DNA of 64,000 nucleotides from an uncultured Oscillospiraceae bacterium (GCA_910578505.1 CAJTPV010000004.1:62001-126000); one strand, 5' to 3'. Shown: positions 44,878 through 54,798, counted from the first letter of the stretch. The notes: generated by a model not told the origin, from the sequence alone. Numbers and translations are program-made.

Positions 44878-45977
44878 TTTGACTGCTCCATTAACATACG
44901 GATGAATTCTTCATTCCGGTCCAGCTTCGAAACCAGCCCCTCCAGACAGCGGGCTGTGGTGTCACAGATTTTTTCCCGGTCCTCCATGGTCTCCGCAAAA
45001 GCGGACTGGAACCCCTCCAGGGTGAAGTTCTCCACCGTGAAGTGGGTGGGGCGCTCAATGGAGGCCAGAAAGGAGTCCACCTTCGGGTCGTAGGACACCC
45101 CGATCATGGGCACGCCCATCACGGCAGCGTAGATCAGCGAGTGCAGCCGCACGCCCACCAGCACGTCCATACAGCCGATAATGGACAGGGTCTCCTCCGA
45201 CAGATACTTCTGCCGCAGGCACCCCGCCTTCCCCTCCAGCCGCCGGGCGATCTCCTCGCAGACCCCCACATCCTCATCGTAGAAAAAGGGGATCAGCACG
45301 GAGTCCGCGCCGTACGCCTCCCGCAGCCAGAGGATGCATTTGTACACCTCCTGCAAAAACTCCCGGTTGGGCTTCCGGGCCTTCACCGCCCAGCCCACCG
45401 TCAGATGCCCGTCCTGCTTGGGGCAGTTCTCCCGCTCCAGGATCCGGAGGCCCAAAGCCGAATCCGGCTTCTTCACCCGGATCACCGGGTCGGCGGTGAC
45501 GACTATCAGCTTGTCCGGCACGCCGATCTCCAGCAGCAGGTCCCGGCTCTTGGCGTCCCGGACCACGATGCCGTCGGCCCGGCGGAGGATGGAGGCGGTG
45601 AGCCGCCGGTTCCGGGGCGTGGAGATGGGGCCGATGCCCTGGCTGTAAATGAAGGTCTGCCTGCCCAGCAGCTGGGCCAGGCCCAGGATGAACAGGTAAT
45701 ACAGGATGCTCCGGCCCGATGTGGCGTCCTGCAGCAGGCTGCCGCCGCCGGACAGCAGCAGGTCGCACCAACCCACCGCCCGGAAGATGTCCGGCAGGGA
45801 CATCCGCCGCACAGACTTTACGCCGAATTTTTCCGCTGTCTGCTCCGGGTCCTGGGACAGCACGGTAATGTCCACATCCGGCAGCTTTTCCCGCAGGTTG
45901 TCGATGACCGTGCGGAGAATGGATTCATCGCCGATGTTGTTAAAGCCATAATAGCCTGATATCAGAATCTTGTACAT
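44874..45977 (-). CDS. csaB: Polysaccharide pyruvyl transferase CsaB
   Basis: The product is 367 residues. MYKILISGYYGFNNIGDESIL, LLSGGGSLLQDATSGRSILYYL, QGIGPI and VGVRLHSLIYAAVMGVPMIGVSYDPKV are characteristic of CsaB, which adds ketal pyruvate to the secondary cell wall polymer that SLH-domain proteins bind. An SLH-domain protein is encoded at 59.1 kb in this window, in the mobile element, so its anchor is plausibly present in this cell. Confidence 0.93.
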   Translation of the reverse strand: MYKILISGYYGFNNIGDESILRTVIDNLREKLPDVDITVLSQDPEQTAEKFGVKSVRRMSLPDIFRAVGWCDLLLSGGGSLLQDATSGRSILYYLFILGLAQLLGRQTFIYSQGIGPISTPRNRRLTASILRRADGIVVRDAKSRDLLLEIGVPDKLIVVTADPVIRVKKPDSALGLRILERENCPKQDGHLTVGWAVKARKPNREFLQEVYKCILWLREAYGADSVLIPFFYDEDVGVCEEIARRLEGKAGCLRQKYLSEETLSIIGCMDVLVGVRLHSLIYAAVMGVPMIGVSYDPKVDSFLASIERPTHFTVENFTLEGFQSAFAETMEDREKICDTTARCLEGLVSKLDRNEEFIRMLMEQSK

Positions 45978-45989
45978 TCTCTTTTTATC

Positions 45990-48161
45990 CTAAAGAAATT
46001 TTTCCCGCGCCCGCCCCCACAGCCGGAGCAGCAGCTCAAAGCACACCATATACACAATGCCCAGCACGATCCCCAGGACCAGGGAGTACCCGGTGCGCAC
46101 GAAGCCCAGATACAGCGGCGTGCGGATATGCATAAAGGTATTGCACACGCTGGTCATGCCGATGGTCCCCGCCAGACCGAAGACGGCGGTGAAGAAGGGC
46201 ATGCGCCGGACAGCGCAGTACACCGCCAGCATCACGCCGGGGAAGGCCACCAAAAACTCCTTGGTCCGGGGCCGGGCCAGCAGCAGGTTTTCCAGGTCGT
46301 TGCGGAACACGATCTCCAGCGTGGACACGGACACATCGCTCTCGTGGCCTGTCCGGGCCAGGTAGTAGTATCCCGCCGCCGCGATCACGCCCAGGACCAG
46401 CAGCGCCCAGACCGGAATGGTCCACTGCAGGGCGGTGGTGATGTCGCCGAAGTGGAGGGTGTCGCTTGCCCGCTCCTTTTCAAAGATGCCGTAATAGGAC
46501 AAAAACAGCACGCAGAAGAAGGCCAGGGGAACCAGCTGGGCCAGCTTCACGCCCCGGAAGATGCCGATCTCCAGCATAAAGGCGGTGGAGGACAGGGGCG
46601 CCGCCGTCATCATGGCCCCGGCCAGGGCGATGAGTACGCTCCCGGCCAGGATCCCCACGGACCGTGGGAGAATCTGCGGCAGGCCCGCGCCCGCCGGCAG
46701 CGTCTGGGCGGTATGCTTGGCGCTCCACAGGAAAAACACCGCGGACAGACAGGCGAACACCACCGCGCTGGCGAAGCTGGCCAGCAGCCGGAAGCTGTTG
46801 GGCAGGACCACCCAGGCCGCCGCCGCCAGCGCCGCCCCCGCGCCGGCCAGCAGCAGCGTCCACTTCTTCTTCATCGGCAGGAAGGACGCCGGCAGCAGCG
46901 CGCCGCATACAGCCGCGCCCACTCCCATGACCAGCAGCGCCAGGGAGGGAATCTGGATGTCGTCCAGCGTGGAGGCCTGTCCCCTGGTGATGCCATGGGC
47001 CGCCAGCCGCTGGTCCAGGCTGTCAAAGAGCTCCCGGTAGACGTCCATGTCCGTCACATAGGCAAAGGAGTCGTCGGTGTGCTTGATGGGCTTGAAGTAG
47101 AGGATGCGGATATTCCGCTCTACAATGGCCCGGTAAAAGGTGTTCTCAATCTCCTCCGCGCCGGTATAGCCGTAGTATCCGTAGCGGTACTGGATATAAT
47201 TCCACACGGAGAATACCCGCACCGTCTGATAGCCGGTGGCCTTGGCGATTTCCTCCACGCCGGTCTGGAGGATGTTCTCCCGCTGGACGTTGGTCTCGAT
47301 CAGGCCGATGGTGATGCCGTTGTCCCGGATGTAGTCCAGCGCAAAGTCGTCCTCCGCGTCGTCGTAGCCGATGACGGCCTCGCCGCCGGCGATGATATAG
47401 GAGGGGTGGATGTTGTATTTTTGGTAGCCGTCCACCACGGCCTGGGCGTACTGGGTGTCGTTGCGGCCATTGTAGCACAGGGTGCGGGGGATGATCTCCA
47501 TCCCCAGCGCCTGAATGGTCTCCACCTTCTCCGGCATCAGACCCAGGGAGACGTACAGCAGCTTGGAGGAATCGATCTCCCGCCGCTCCACAAATCCGTC
47601 GCTTTTGCTGGTGTAGAGCTTGCGCGTCTCCGTATAGAGGGTGTCGGTGACCGTGCCGTTGATGAGGATGTAGCACGTGTCCCCCTGGTTCATCATGACC
47701 AGGTCCTCGCTGTGGAAGCGCTTGGACACCGCGTCCGTGACAAAGGACACGGCCTCGCCGCCCGCCGCCTCCACCAGCACGTCGAAGCGGTCATAACCGC
47801 GGCGGGTGATGGCGTCCACAAAGGCGGCGGGGTACTGCTCCATCCAGTCCGCGTCCTGCATGACCTCATCCATCAGCTTCGCCGAGACGGGGAGAGGGGA
47901 GTTTTCCATCAGGGTGGACAGGCTCTCCTCCGTCAGTCCCACACGGGTGATCCCCATGTCCCGGAACTGCTCCAGCCACCAGGCGATGTCCTGTTCGCTC
48001 TGTTCGGCCAGCAGCTCCAGCTCGTTATAGTCCAATACGACGTCATAGGTCTTGTTTTTCGACTCCGCCCGCCAGCGCTGGCCCACCACCGCGGCGCTGA
48101 CCAGTACCGCCAGCGCCGCCAGCAGAAAAAGCAATTTGTTTGTCTTCATATATTCCTTCAT
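45990..48161 (-). CDS. DUF5693-family membrane protein
   Basis: The product is 723 residues. One N-terminal helix is followed by a large extracytoplasmic domain (about 35-395; starts KTYDVVLDYNELELLAEQSE) and then some nine membrane helices. The DUF5693 family is almost always encoded just before csaB in Clostridia and other SLH-bearing Firmicutes, as here (12 bases apart). A role in exporting or assembling the pyruvylated wall polymer is reasonable but unproven. The start is ATG 48161; an ATG four codons later has a better-spaced GAAGGA. Confidence 0.85.
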   Translation of the reverse strand: MKEYMKTNKLLFLLAALAVLVSAAVVGQRWRAESKNKTYDVVLDYNELELLAEQSEQDIAWWLEQFRDMGITRVGLTEESLSTLMENSPLPVSAKLMDEVMQDADWMEQYPAAFVDAITRRGYDRFDVLVEAAGGEAVSFVTDAVSKRFHSEDLVMMNQGDTCYILINGTVTDTLYTETRKLYTSKSDGFVERREIDSSKLLYVSLGLMPEKVETIQALGMEIIPRTLCYNGRNDTQYAQAVVDGYQKYNIHPSYIIAGGEAVIGYDDAEDDFALDYIRDNGITIGLIETNVQRENILQTGVEEIAKATGYQTVRVFSVWNYIQYRYGYYGYTGAEEIENTFYRAIVERNIRILYFKPIKHTDDSFAYVTDMDVYRELFDSLDQRLAAHGITRGQASTLDDIQIPSLALLVMGVGAAVCGALLPASFLPMKKKWTLLLAGAGAALAAAAWVVLPNSFRLLASFASAVVFACLSAVFFLWSAKHTAQTLPAGAGLPQILPRSVGILAGSVLIALAGAMMTAAPLSSTAFMLEIGIFRGVKLAQLVPLAFFCVLFLSYYGIFEKERASDTLHFGDITTALQWTIPVWALLVLGVIAAAGYYYLARTGHESDVSVSTLEIVFRNDLENLLLARPRTKEFLVAFPGVMLAVYCAVRRMPFFTAVFGLAGTIGMTSVCNTFMHIRTPLYLGFVRTGYSLVLGIVLGIVYMVCFELLLRLWGRAREKFL

Positions 48162-48215
48162 AGGAGTTCCTTTCTTTCAGCCGCTTTAAGAGATGTACCG
48201 GATAACCGCAGAATG

Positions 48216-48644
48216 CTATGGCGTCTCCCCCCGTATGCTCCTGAAGGTCAGGAAGCCCTCCAGGATGAGCGCCGCCGCCACTGCGTCCACGGTTTTCTTC
48301 CGCTGCCGCCCGTTCTTCCCGGCGGAGAGGAGGAGGTCGTGGGCTGCGATGGTGGTGCGCCGCTCGTCCCACAGCGTTACCGGCAGGCCATGGGCCTCGA
48401 TCAGCTCCTGGCGGAACGCCGCCGCCTTCTCCGCCCGTGGTCCGGCTGTGCCGTCCATATTCTTCGGATATCCCAGCGCCAGCTCTGTTACTTCGTACTC
48501 CGCGATCAGCTGGCCCAGCCGCTCCAGCACCTTCTCCCGCTTTCTGCTGTGGATGGTCTCCGTATAGCCGGCCAGCTGGCAGGTCAGATCTGAGATCGCG
48601 ACGCCGGTGTGCGCATCCCCATAGTCAATAGCCATTACCCGCAT
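48216..48644 (-). CDS. ruvX: Holliday junction resolvase-like RuvX/YqgF
   Basis: The product is 142 residues with an RNase H-like fold. MRVMAIDYGDAHTGVAISD holds the first catalytic Asp; LALGYPKNMDGTAGPRAEKA and LWDERRTTIAAHDLL follow, and KKTVDAVAAALILEGFL has the last Asp. It processes pre-16S rRNA and was first described as a resolvase. It opens the operon that continues with DUF5693-csaB-murJ. Confidence 0.95.
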   Translation of the reverse strand: MRVMAIDYGDAHTGVAISDLTCQLAGYTETIHSRKREKVLERLGQLIAEYEVTELALGYPKNMDGTAGPRAEKAAAFRQELIEAHGLPVTLWDERRTTIAAHDLLLSAGKNGRQRKKTVDAVAAALILEGFLTFRSIRGETP

Positions 48645-48800
48645 GGCGCGCCTCCTTTTTCCTTTGGCGGACTTTGCCGCAAGTAAACCATATTATACAT
48701 GATTCTTCCAGCAAAGGAAATAGCCTAAGTGTGAAGTCAATGTAAAATTTTCAACCTGAACGGCGGGGCGGGGCGTTCGATATGGCGGCCAGTTCGCAGT

Positions 48801-50636
48801 TCAGAGCTGCCCCTCCCCGTCCTCCGGATGGGCCCACAGATACACCGCCTGGGCCGCGTTCTTCGGCACCACCGCCAGCAGCTCCTCCAGGCTGGCCTCC
48901 TTAATGGCCTTCAGGCTCTTGAACCGCTTCAGCAGCGCCGTCCGCCGGGCCGCTCCCACGCCGGGGATCTCATCCAGCGTGGAGCCCCGCACGCTTTTGC
49001 CGTGGCTCTGGCGGTTGAAGGTAATTGCGAAGCGGTGGGTCTCCTCCTGGATGCGCCCGATCAGGGCGAATACCGCCTGGTAGTTCTGGATGCCGATCTC
49101 CCGGCCCTCCGGGGTGACGAGGGCCCGGGTGCGGTGGCGGTCGTCCTTCACCATGCCGAAAATGGGCACAGCCAGGCCAAACCTGCTCACCACCCGCCGG
49201 GCCACCTTGGCGTGCTGCTCCCCGCCGTCGATGAGGAACACGTCCGGCAGGGGCAGGAAGCGCTTGTCCTGCTCCATATAGTGGGTCAGGCGGCGGGTGA
49301 GGACCTCCTCCATGGAGCGGTAGTCGTCCGGGTGGCCGTCCAGCTCCTTGATGCGGAAGCGGCGATAGCGGTCCTTGGCCGGTTTCGAGCCGTGGAAGAC
49401 CACCATGGAGGCCACGATGTCGTCGGCGCCGGTGTTGGAGATGTCGTAGGACTCCAGCCACTCCGGCGGCGACGCCAGGCCCAGCAGCTTGGCCAGCAGC
49501 TCCAGCGTGCGGTCGGACCGCTCCTGGCTGGAGGTCTGCCGCTCCGCCTCCTCCCGGGCGTTGTCGGCGGCCATCCGCATCACCTGGGCCCGCTCCCCCC
49601 GATGGGGGACCTTGATGGCCACCTTGTGTCCCGCCTGTTCCGACAGCAGCTGCTCCAGGACCTCCTGGTCCTCGATGGCGGCGGGGATGCAGATTTCCCT
49701 GGGCAGGACACGGCGGCTGCCGTAATACTGGAGCAGCAGCGCCGAGAGGATTTCGCCCTCCGCCTCCAGGTCAAAGGTGGAGAACACCTCCGCCTCCTTG
49801 CCGGTGAGCTGGCCCTCCTCGTAGTGCAGCACCGCATAGCAGCCCTTGACGTTCAGATACAGCCCCCAGACGTCGGAATCCGAGCACACGCCGGCGATGA
49901 TTTTCTGCCGCTTGCCCAGCACCTTAATGGCCTCGATGCGGTCCCGCAGGGCGGCGGCCTCCTCGAAGCGCAGGTCCTCCGCCGCCGAGAGCATCTCCTG
50001 CTCCAGCTGGGCGGTGACCATGCGGACCTTGCCCTCCAGCAGCTGCACCGCCAGATCCATGCGCCGGTTATACTCCTCCGCGGTCATCTCCGCCCGGCAG
50101 AAGCCGTCGCAGCGGCCCATATGGTGGTTCAGGCAGGGCCGCTCCTTACCGATATCCCTGGGAAAGGTCTTATGGCAGGTGGGCAGGTGCAGAGCCCGGC
50201 GGATGGCGTCCAGGGCGGAGCGGGTCTCCATGCGCCCGCCGTAGGGACCGAAATATTTGGCGCCGTCCTCGGCGGGGCGGCTGACCAGGGTGAATTTGGG
50301 GTAGGGCTCCCGGCTCAGCCGCACCAGCGGATAGCCCTTGTCGTCCTTGAGCAGAATGTTATAGCGGGGCATGTACTGCTTGATGAGGGCGTTTTCCAGG
50401 ACCAGGGCCTCGAATTCGCTGCCCACCAGGATGGTGTCGAAGGTGTCCACCTGCCCCACCATGGTGTGGGTCTTCAGATTGTGGCCCCGCCCGGCCTGGA
50501 AATATTGGCTGACCCGGTTTTTCAGCTTCTTGGCCTTGCCCACATAGATGACTGTGCCCGCCTTGTCGTGCATCAGGTACACGCCGGGGGCCAGGGGCAG
50601 GCTGTTGGCTTTTTCCAGCAGCTGGTCTTTTGTCAT
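48801..50636 (-). CDS. uvrC: Excinuclease ABC subunit C
   Basis: The product is 611 residues, full length. The GIY-YIG nuclease is at the N-terminus (PGVYLMHDKAGTVIYVGKAKKLKNR), a UVR motif covers about 200-235 (LEQEMLSAAEDLRFEEAAALRDRI), the RNase H-like second nuclease contains ESYDISNTGADDIVASMV, and a helix-hairpin-helix end contains SLKAIKEASLEELLAVV. It makes both incisions in nucleotide excision repair. Mfd, encoded 28 kb upstream, feeds this pathway. Confidence 0.97.
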   Translation of the reverse strand: MTKDQLLEKANSLPLAPGVYLMHDKAGTVIYVGKAKKLKNRVSQYFQAGRGHNLKTHTMVGQVDTFDTILVGSEFEALVLENALIKQYMPRYNILLKDDKGYPLVRLSREPYPKFTLVSRPAEDGAKYFGPYGGRMETRSALDAIRRALHLPTCHKTFPRDIGKERPCLNHHMGRCDGFCRAEMTAEEYNRRMDLAVQLLEGKVRMVTAQLEQEMLSAAEDLRFEEAAALRDRIEAIKVLGKRQKIIAGVCSDSDVWGLYLNVKGCYAVLHYEEGQLTGKEAEVFSTFDLEAEGEILSALLLQYYGSRRVLPREICIPAAIEDQEVLEQLLSEQAGHKVAIKVPHRGERAQVMRMAADNAREEAERQTSSQERSDRTLELLAKLLGLASPPEWLESYDISNTGADDIVASMVVFHGSKPAKDRYRRFRIKELDGHPDDYRSMEEVLTRRLTHYMEQDKRFLPLPDVFLIDGGEQHAKVARRVVSRFGLAVPIFGMVKDDRHRTRALVTPEGREIGIQNYQAVFALIGRIQEETHRFAITFNRQSHGKSVRGSTLDEIPGVGAARRTALLKRFKSLKAIKEASLEELLAVVPKNAAQAVYLWAHPEDGEGQL

Positions 50637-50741
50637 GACGCGGCCTCCTTTCCATAAAATTCCGCCTGAGCGGTTGGACAGCCGGTTCCGCTCAGGCAGA
50701 AAAATTGTGTTTGTCAGACAGGCTATCTGCGGGATGCCTCC

Positions 50742-51593
50742 TCAGAGAGCCGGGCACAGACCCTCGATCTCCGTTTGGGCCAGGCCGGTCGCCGCGGCGA
50801 CCTGATGCAGCGGTATCCCCATTTTGATAAGGTTCTGCGCAGTTTCAAGCTTTCCCTGGCGCATACCCTGCTGCATACCCTGCTGTATCCCCTGCTGCTC
50901 TGCATGTCGCAGGGCCTGGGCCTCGTCATGCCGCGCCTTCTCGCGCAGACGCTCGATCTCGTGGAACTCCGGCGAAGCCGTGATGCTGTAGTACGCATTG
51001 ATGGCCTGTTCCATTGCTGGCACCTCCATTCCCTTGATTTTCTCCAAATCTTCCTCAGTTTCCGCCTTGAACAGCGACAGCCACAGCAGCAGCGCGTCCT
51101 TGTCGCCGATTTCTTCCGGCAGCTTCCTCAGCTCAAAAAAGTGAAACCCCATCTTGTCAGACAGCAGTGTGCGACGGTTGACCTCCAGCGGCTGGAAGAA
51201 CGAATGATACTCTTCACAGTCAAACAGCCGGAAGTCAATGATGCTGATAATGAGCGTGCGCGGCAGCAGGTCGTAGCTCTGCCCGGCGGGCAGGGCCGTT
51301 GAAAACTCCCGCGCCCAGTACAGCATGACCCGCTCCGTATAGTAGCCCTGGTTGGCAACCTGGATCTCCAGGTCGATCCGCTGGCCGTTGACGATCATGT
51401 TGATATCCAGGCGGCAGAATTTGTCCCCCATGATCTCGGGCGGCATTTCCGGGTTGCGCACTTCGAATTGCTCTATGCTCTCCAGCGGAATCCGCAGCAG
51501 CGCCGCTACCAGATGCTTCAGCAGGTCCCGATGCTTCACAAACAGCATTTTGAACAGAGTGTCCGTCTTAAATGTATACCGCAATTTTCCCAT
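50742..51593 (-). CDS. Rpn-family recombination-promoting nuclease / PD-(D/E)XK protein
   Basis: The product is 283 residues from ATG 51593. TFKTDTLFKMLFVKHRDLLKHLVAALL is followed by DKFCRLDINMIVNGQRIDLEIQVANQG, the PD-(D/E)XK core (D...ExQ) of the Rpn/PDDEXK_2 family. The C-terminus holds a coiled region with GIQQGMQQGMRQGK heptad-like repeats. These nucleases are abundant mobile genes of gut Clostridia and act in DNA breakage or phage defence (family knowledge). It is a single gene with no partner. Confidence 0.88.
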   Translation of the reverse strand: MGKLRYTFKTDTLFKMLFVKHRDLLKHLVAALLRIPLESIEQFEVRNPEMPPEIMGDKFCRLDINMIVNGQRIDLEIQVANQGYYTERVMLYWAREFSTALPAGQSYDLLPRTLIISIIDFRLFDCEEYHSFFQPLEVNRRTLLSDKMGFHFFELRKLPEEIGDKDALLLWLSLFKAETEEDLEKIKGMEVPAMEQAINAYYSITASPEFHEIERLREKARHDEAQALRHAEQQGIQQGMQQGMRQGKLETAQNLIKMGIPLHQVAAATGLAQTEIEGLCPAL

Positions 51594-51658
51594 AGCGCCT
51601 CTCCCCCTTGTACCCCTATTATACCACGCCTCAGCCGGGAATGCCATAGTTTTTCCTG

Positions 51659-52450
51659 TTAAATTCCCATCCACAGGGCCCGCGCAAAGAAGGTCCAGAC
51701 CAGCGGTACGGCCGCCATCCCCAGCGCATAGGACACCGCGTTGGCGATCAGCCCGTAGGCAAAGGCCCAGCCCTTTGAGTGCCCCTGCAGCAGCCCGCGG
51801 TACAAAAACGCCTCCGAGAAGGCAATGATCAACTCCACAGGCAGCAGCAGCAAAGCGCCCAGCACGATGGTGTAGTAGTCGGACCCGTACACGGCGATCT
51901 TGCTGCTGACGAAGAGGGCCAGGGCCCCCTGGGTCACCAGATTCACCAGCAGGAACGGCTTCCAGTTCTTCTTCCAGTCAAACCAGAACATCCGCAGAAG
52001 CAGGCCCTCGATCGCCAGCGTGGGCAGCAGGGTGGAGAGGGTCTGCAAGACCACCGCCAGCCATACCGGCGGCGCGGATACCCGTTTCGTTGCCCAGTTC
52101 ACCCGCACGGTGTCCTGCACGGCCCGCCGCTCCAGCACATCCGAGGTCCACGTTTCCCCGGATTGGCTCACAATGCGGATGCGGTACTTCTCCGGCATAA
52201 CTGTGCCGCTGAACCGGTGTGTGCCGCTTCCGCCCGCTGTATGCTCGATATCCGCAGGCTCGATATAGACGAGTCCGCCAGATTGGGGAAGGATCTCTAT
52301 CTCATACGGTTCCTCCGGCCCGTTTGTCAGCTTTACCAGCAGCAGATAGTCCGGCGGCGCGGAGTTGGCGGAGGCCGTCCCGCACAGCAGTACCGCCATT
52401 ATGCAGAACAGGGCGGCGGTCCTCAATAACCTTTGCATCCTTCCTTTCAT
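51659..52450 (-). CDS. Predicted exported/membrane protein of unknown function
   Basis: The product is 263 residues from ATG 52450 (GGAGG upstream). A signal peptide (LLRTAALFCIMAVLLCGTASA) is followed by a beta-rich extracytoplasmic domain of about 110 residues (NSAPPDYLLLVKLTN...WATKRVS) and then four membrane helices. I do not recognise a family, though the tail SEAFLYRGLLQGHSKGWAFAYGLIANAVSY has an E..xxR feature reminiscent of CPBP-type membrane proteins. An in-frame ATG at 52543 is rejected because the signal sequence would be internal. Confidence 0.7.
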   Translation of the reverse strand: MKGRMQRLLRTAALFCIMAVLLCGTASANSAPPDYLLLVKLTNGPEEPYEIEILPQSGGLVYIEPADIEHTAGGSGTHRFSGTVMPEKYRIRIVSQSGETWTSDVLERRAVQDTVRVNWATKRVSAPPVWLAVVLQTLSTLLPTLAIEGLLLRMFWFDWKKNWKPFLLVNLVTQGALALFVSSKIAVYGSDYYTIVLGALLLLPVELIIAFSEAFLYRGLLQGHSKGWAFAYGLIANAVSYALGMAAVPLVWTFFARALWMGI

Positions 52451-52510
52451 CTGAAAATATCCTCCAAAACATATATTTTCAACGGCCCAAATGCCGCTGA
52501 AAACAAAGAA

Positions 52511-52540
52511 AAAGACTGCTTCGTTACCGAAACAGTCTTT
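52511..52540 (-). terminator. Terminator of the HPr gene
   Basis: On the minus strand AAAGACTG / CAGTCTTT with an inner TTCG/CGAA stem is followed by TTCTTTGTTTT. Confidence 0.85.
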
Positions 52541-52551
52541 CATCCGCCTGC

Positions 52552-52818
52552 TTATTCGCCGAAATCGCCGGAACGGACAAGTTCGGCAAGAGCCTCCACG
52601 GCCTCCTGCTCGTCAGAGCCATCTGCAATGAGAGTGATCGTCGTCCCCTTGACGATGCCCAGGGACAACACGCCCAACAGGCTCTTTGCGTTCACCCGGC
52701 GCTCGTCCTTCTCAACCCAGATTCCGCTCTTAAACTCATTGGCCTTGCGGATGAAGTAGGTGGCAGGCCGCGCGTGCAGGCCGACCTCGTTGTTAATGGT
52801 AACTTCCTGAGTATACAT
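52552..52818 (-). CDS. ptsH: Phosphocarrier protein HPr
   Basis: The product is 88 residues from ATG 52818. NNEVGLHARPATYFIRKA contains the active His, and NAKSLLGVLSLGI contains the regulatory Ser that HPr kinase phosphorylates. It carries phosphate in the PTS and controls catabolite repression. Enzyme I is not adjacent, so it is an orphan gene here. The His is intact, which argues against Crh. An upstream in-frame ATG at 52845 lacks a ribosome site. Confidence 0.93.
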   Translation of the reverse strand: MYTQEVTINNEVGLHARPATYFIRKANEFKSGIWVEKDERRVNAKSLLGVLSLGIVKGTTITLIADGSDEQEAVEALAELVRSGDFGE

Positions 52819-52883
52819 AGACCTTATCTCCTCTTCATATCTCAATCTGCTATGGCTTGTTTGCAGCTCGGGAACATAGTGTT

Positions 52884-52912
52884 ATGTTAGCAAATTTCCC
52901 TTCCCCCGTCAA
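52884..52912 (-). promoter_or_regulatory. Promoter of the HPr gene
   Basis: TTGACG (52907-52912), a 17-base spacer and TAACAT (52884-52889) on the minus strand. The 439-base gap up to 53257 otherwise holds the divergent flotillin promoter and AT-rich sequence. Confidence 0.6.
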
Positions 52913-53153
52913 TGACACTTCCTACAAATTTATCCCCGGATTCCTGACATCTACACGCCATTTTGTGGGAATATTCACGAAAGCGGCAGACGTTTGGCTG
53001 GATTGTGTTATAATTTTCACGTTCCAAGGAAACTATTTCCATATTTTTCACGCTTTATACAGCATTTTCAAATCCGCGTGTTTTTTGACGAAACTGGAAA
53101 AAAAGTCCAACAAAATTTCCCCCGCCAGCCCCCCCCTGACGGCACTGGTCCGC

Positions 53154-53182
53154 TTGCAAAATCCGCGCGCCGGGTTTATAAT
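53154..53182 (+). promoter_or_regulatory. Promoter of the flotillin gene
   Basis: TTGCAA (53154-53159), a 17-base spacer and TATAAT (53177-53182) lie 75 bases before the ATG. Confidence 0.8.
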
Positions 53183-53257
53183 ATCACTATATTCGAGCAT
53201 CGCTGCAAGGGCCCTGGGCCGGGGAAGCCCGGCACAACAGACAAGGAGGAAAAATAA

Positions 53258-54739
53258 ATGACTGCGTTGCTGCGTTACCTGCCCCTCATCATCATCGGCG
53301 CTCTGGTGCTGCTGCTGTTTTTCACCGGCTACCTGAAGGCGCCGCCGGACACAGCTTACATCATCTCCGGTCTGGGCCGCAAGCGCATCCTCATCGGCAG
53401 GGCCGGCTGGCGCATCCCCTTTTTTGAGCGGGTGGACAAGCTCTCCCTGCGCATCATGCAGGTGGACGTGAAGACCAGCGAGGCCGTGCCCACCAACGAG
53501 TTTATCAACGTGACGGTGGACGGCGTGGCCAATGTGAAGATCAGCTCGGACCCGGAGCTGCTCCATCTGGCCGCCGAGGCCCTGCTGGGCAAGCGCCCGG
53601 AGGAGCTGGTGGGCCTGGTGACCCAGGTGCTGGAGGGCAATATGCGGGAGATCGTGGGCTCCGTGGGCCTGAAGGAGATGGTCCAGGACCGGCAGGGCGT
53701 GGCCAGGAAGATCACGGAGAACGTGGTGCCGGACATGCGGAAGCTGGGGCTGGAGGTGGTCAACTTCAACATCCAGAATTTCAAGGACGGCGCGGGCACC
53801 ATCGAGAACATGGGTATCGACAACGTGGAGCAGATCCGCAAAAACGCCCAGATCGCCAAGGCCAACGCCCAGCGGGACATCGCCATCGCCACCTCCAACG
53901 CCCAGCAGGAGGCCAACGCCATCAAGGTCCAGGCGGAGAAGATGATCGCCGAGCAGGACGCCGCTCTGGCCATCCAGCAGGCGGAGATGAAGGTCAAGGC
54001 GGACACCAAAAAGGCGGAGGCGGACGCCGCCTACTCCATCCAGCAGGAGACCCAGCGCAAGACCATCGAGGTCACCCGTGTCAACGCCGATATCGCCCGG
54101 AAGGAGAAGGAGGCGGAGCTGGCGGAGAAGGAGATCTCCCTGAAGGAGCGCCAGCTGGACGCGGAGGTCCGCAAGCAGGCGGACGCCATGAAGTACAAGG
54201 CGGAGAAGGAGGCCGAGGCCGAGCTGGTCCGCCGCCAGCGGGAGGCGGACGCCCGCGCCTATGAGGCCGTCAAGGAGGCCGAGGCCCGGAAGGCTGCGGC
54301 GGAGGCGCTGCGCTTCTCCATGGAGCAGGAGGCGGAGGGCATCCGCGCCAAGGGGCTGGCGGAGGCGGAGGCCATCGAGAAGAAGGCGGAGGCCCAGAAG
54401 AAGATGGGCGAGGCGTCGGTGCTGGAGATGTATCTGGACGCCCTGCCGGAGGTAGTGAAAAACGCCGCCCAGCCCCTGGCCCAGACCGACCGCATCGTCA
54501 TGTACGGCGACGGCAACTCCACCCGGCTGGTGAAGGACGTGATGACCAGCGCCAGCCAGGTGATGGACGGCGTGAAGGAGTCCACGGGGCTGGACCTGGG
54601 GGCGCTGCTGGCGGGTGTCGGCGGCGGCAGCGCGGCTGCGGCCACCCGGCCCGTGACCGTGGAGGTCAAACCGGCAGAGCCCCAGGAGGAGGCCCGGGCT
54701 GCTACCGCCCAGACACCGGGGCCGGATAAAGAGGTGTAA
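53258..54739 (+). CDS. Flotillin-like SPFH protein
   Basis: The product is 493 residues. An N-terminal membrane hairpin or helix (YLPLIIIGALVLLLFFTGYL) is followed by the SPFH/band 7 domain (about 35-200; GRAGWRIPFFERVDKLSL, RKITENVVPDMRKLGLEVVNFNI) and a long Ala/Glu-rich flotillin coiled coil (AEADAAYSIQQETQRKTIEV..., about 200-400). The tail is Ala/Pro/Thr-rich. It scaffolds membrane microdomains. The usual NfeD neighbour (yuaF type) is absent. AAGGAGG precedes the ATG. Confidence 0.93.
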   Translation: MTALLRYLPLIIIGALVLLLFFTGYLKAPPDTAYIISGLGRKRILIGRAGWRIPFFERVDKLSLRIMQVDVKTSEAVPTNEFINVTVDGVANVKISSDPELLHLAAEALLGKRPEELVGLVTQVLEGNMREIVGSVGLKEMVQDRQGVARKITENVVPDMRKLGLEVVNFNIQNFKDGAGTIENMGIDNVEQIRKNAQIAKANAQRDIAIATSNAQQEANAIKVQAEKMIAEQDAALAIQQAEMKVKADTKKAEADAAYSIQQETQRKTIEVTRVNADIARKEKEAELAEKEISLKERQLDAEVRKQADAMKYKAEKEAEAELVRRQREADARAYEAVKEAEARKAAAEALRFSMEQEAEGIRAKGLAEAEAIEKKAEAQKKMGEASVLEMYLDALPEVVKNAAQPLAQTDRIVMYGDGNSTRLVKDVMTSASQVMDGVKESTGLDLGALLAGVGGGSAAAATRPVTVEVKPAEPQEEARAATAQTPGPDKEV

Positions 54740-54760
54740 CCGGGGCAAGTGCATTACATA

Positions 54761-54798
54761 CCCTCTCCGTCACCGCTAAAGGCGGCGGAGAGGGTTTT
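54761..54798 (+). terminator. Terminator after the flotillin gene
   Basis: CCCTCTCCG / CGGAGAGGG with an inner CCGC/GGCG part is followed by TTTT. Confidence 0.85.

Noticed and set aside
52552..52818. Crh instead of HPr
   Set aside because: The active-site His in GLHARPA is present, which Crh lacks.
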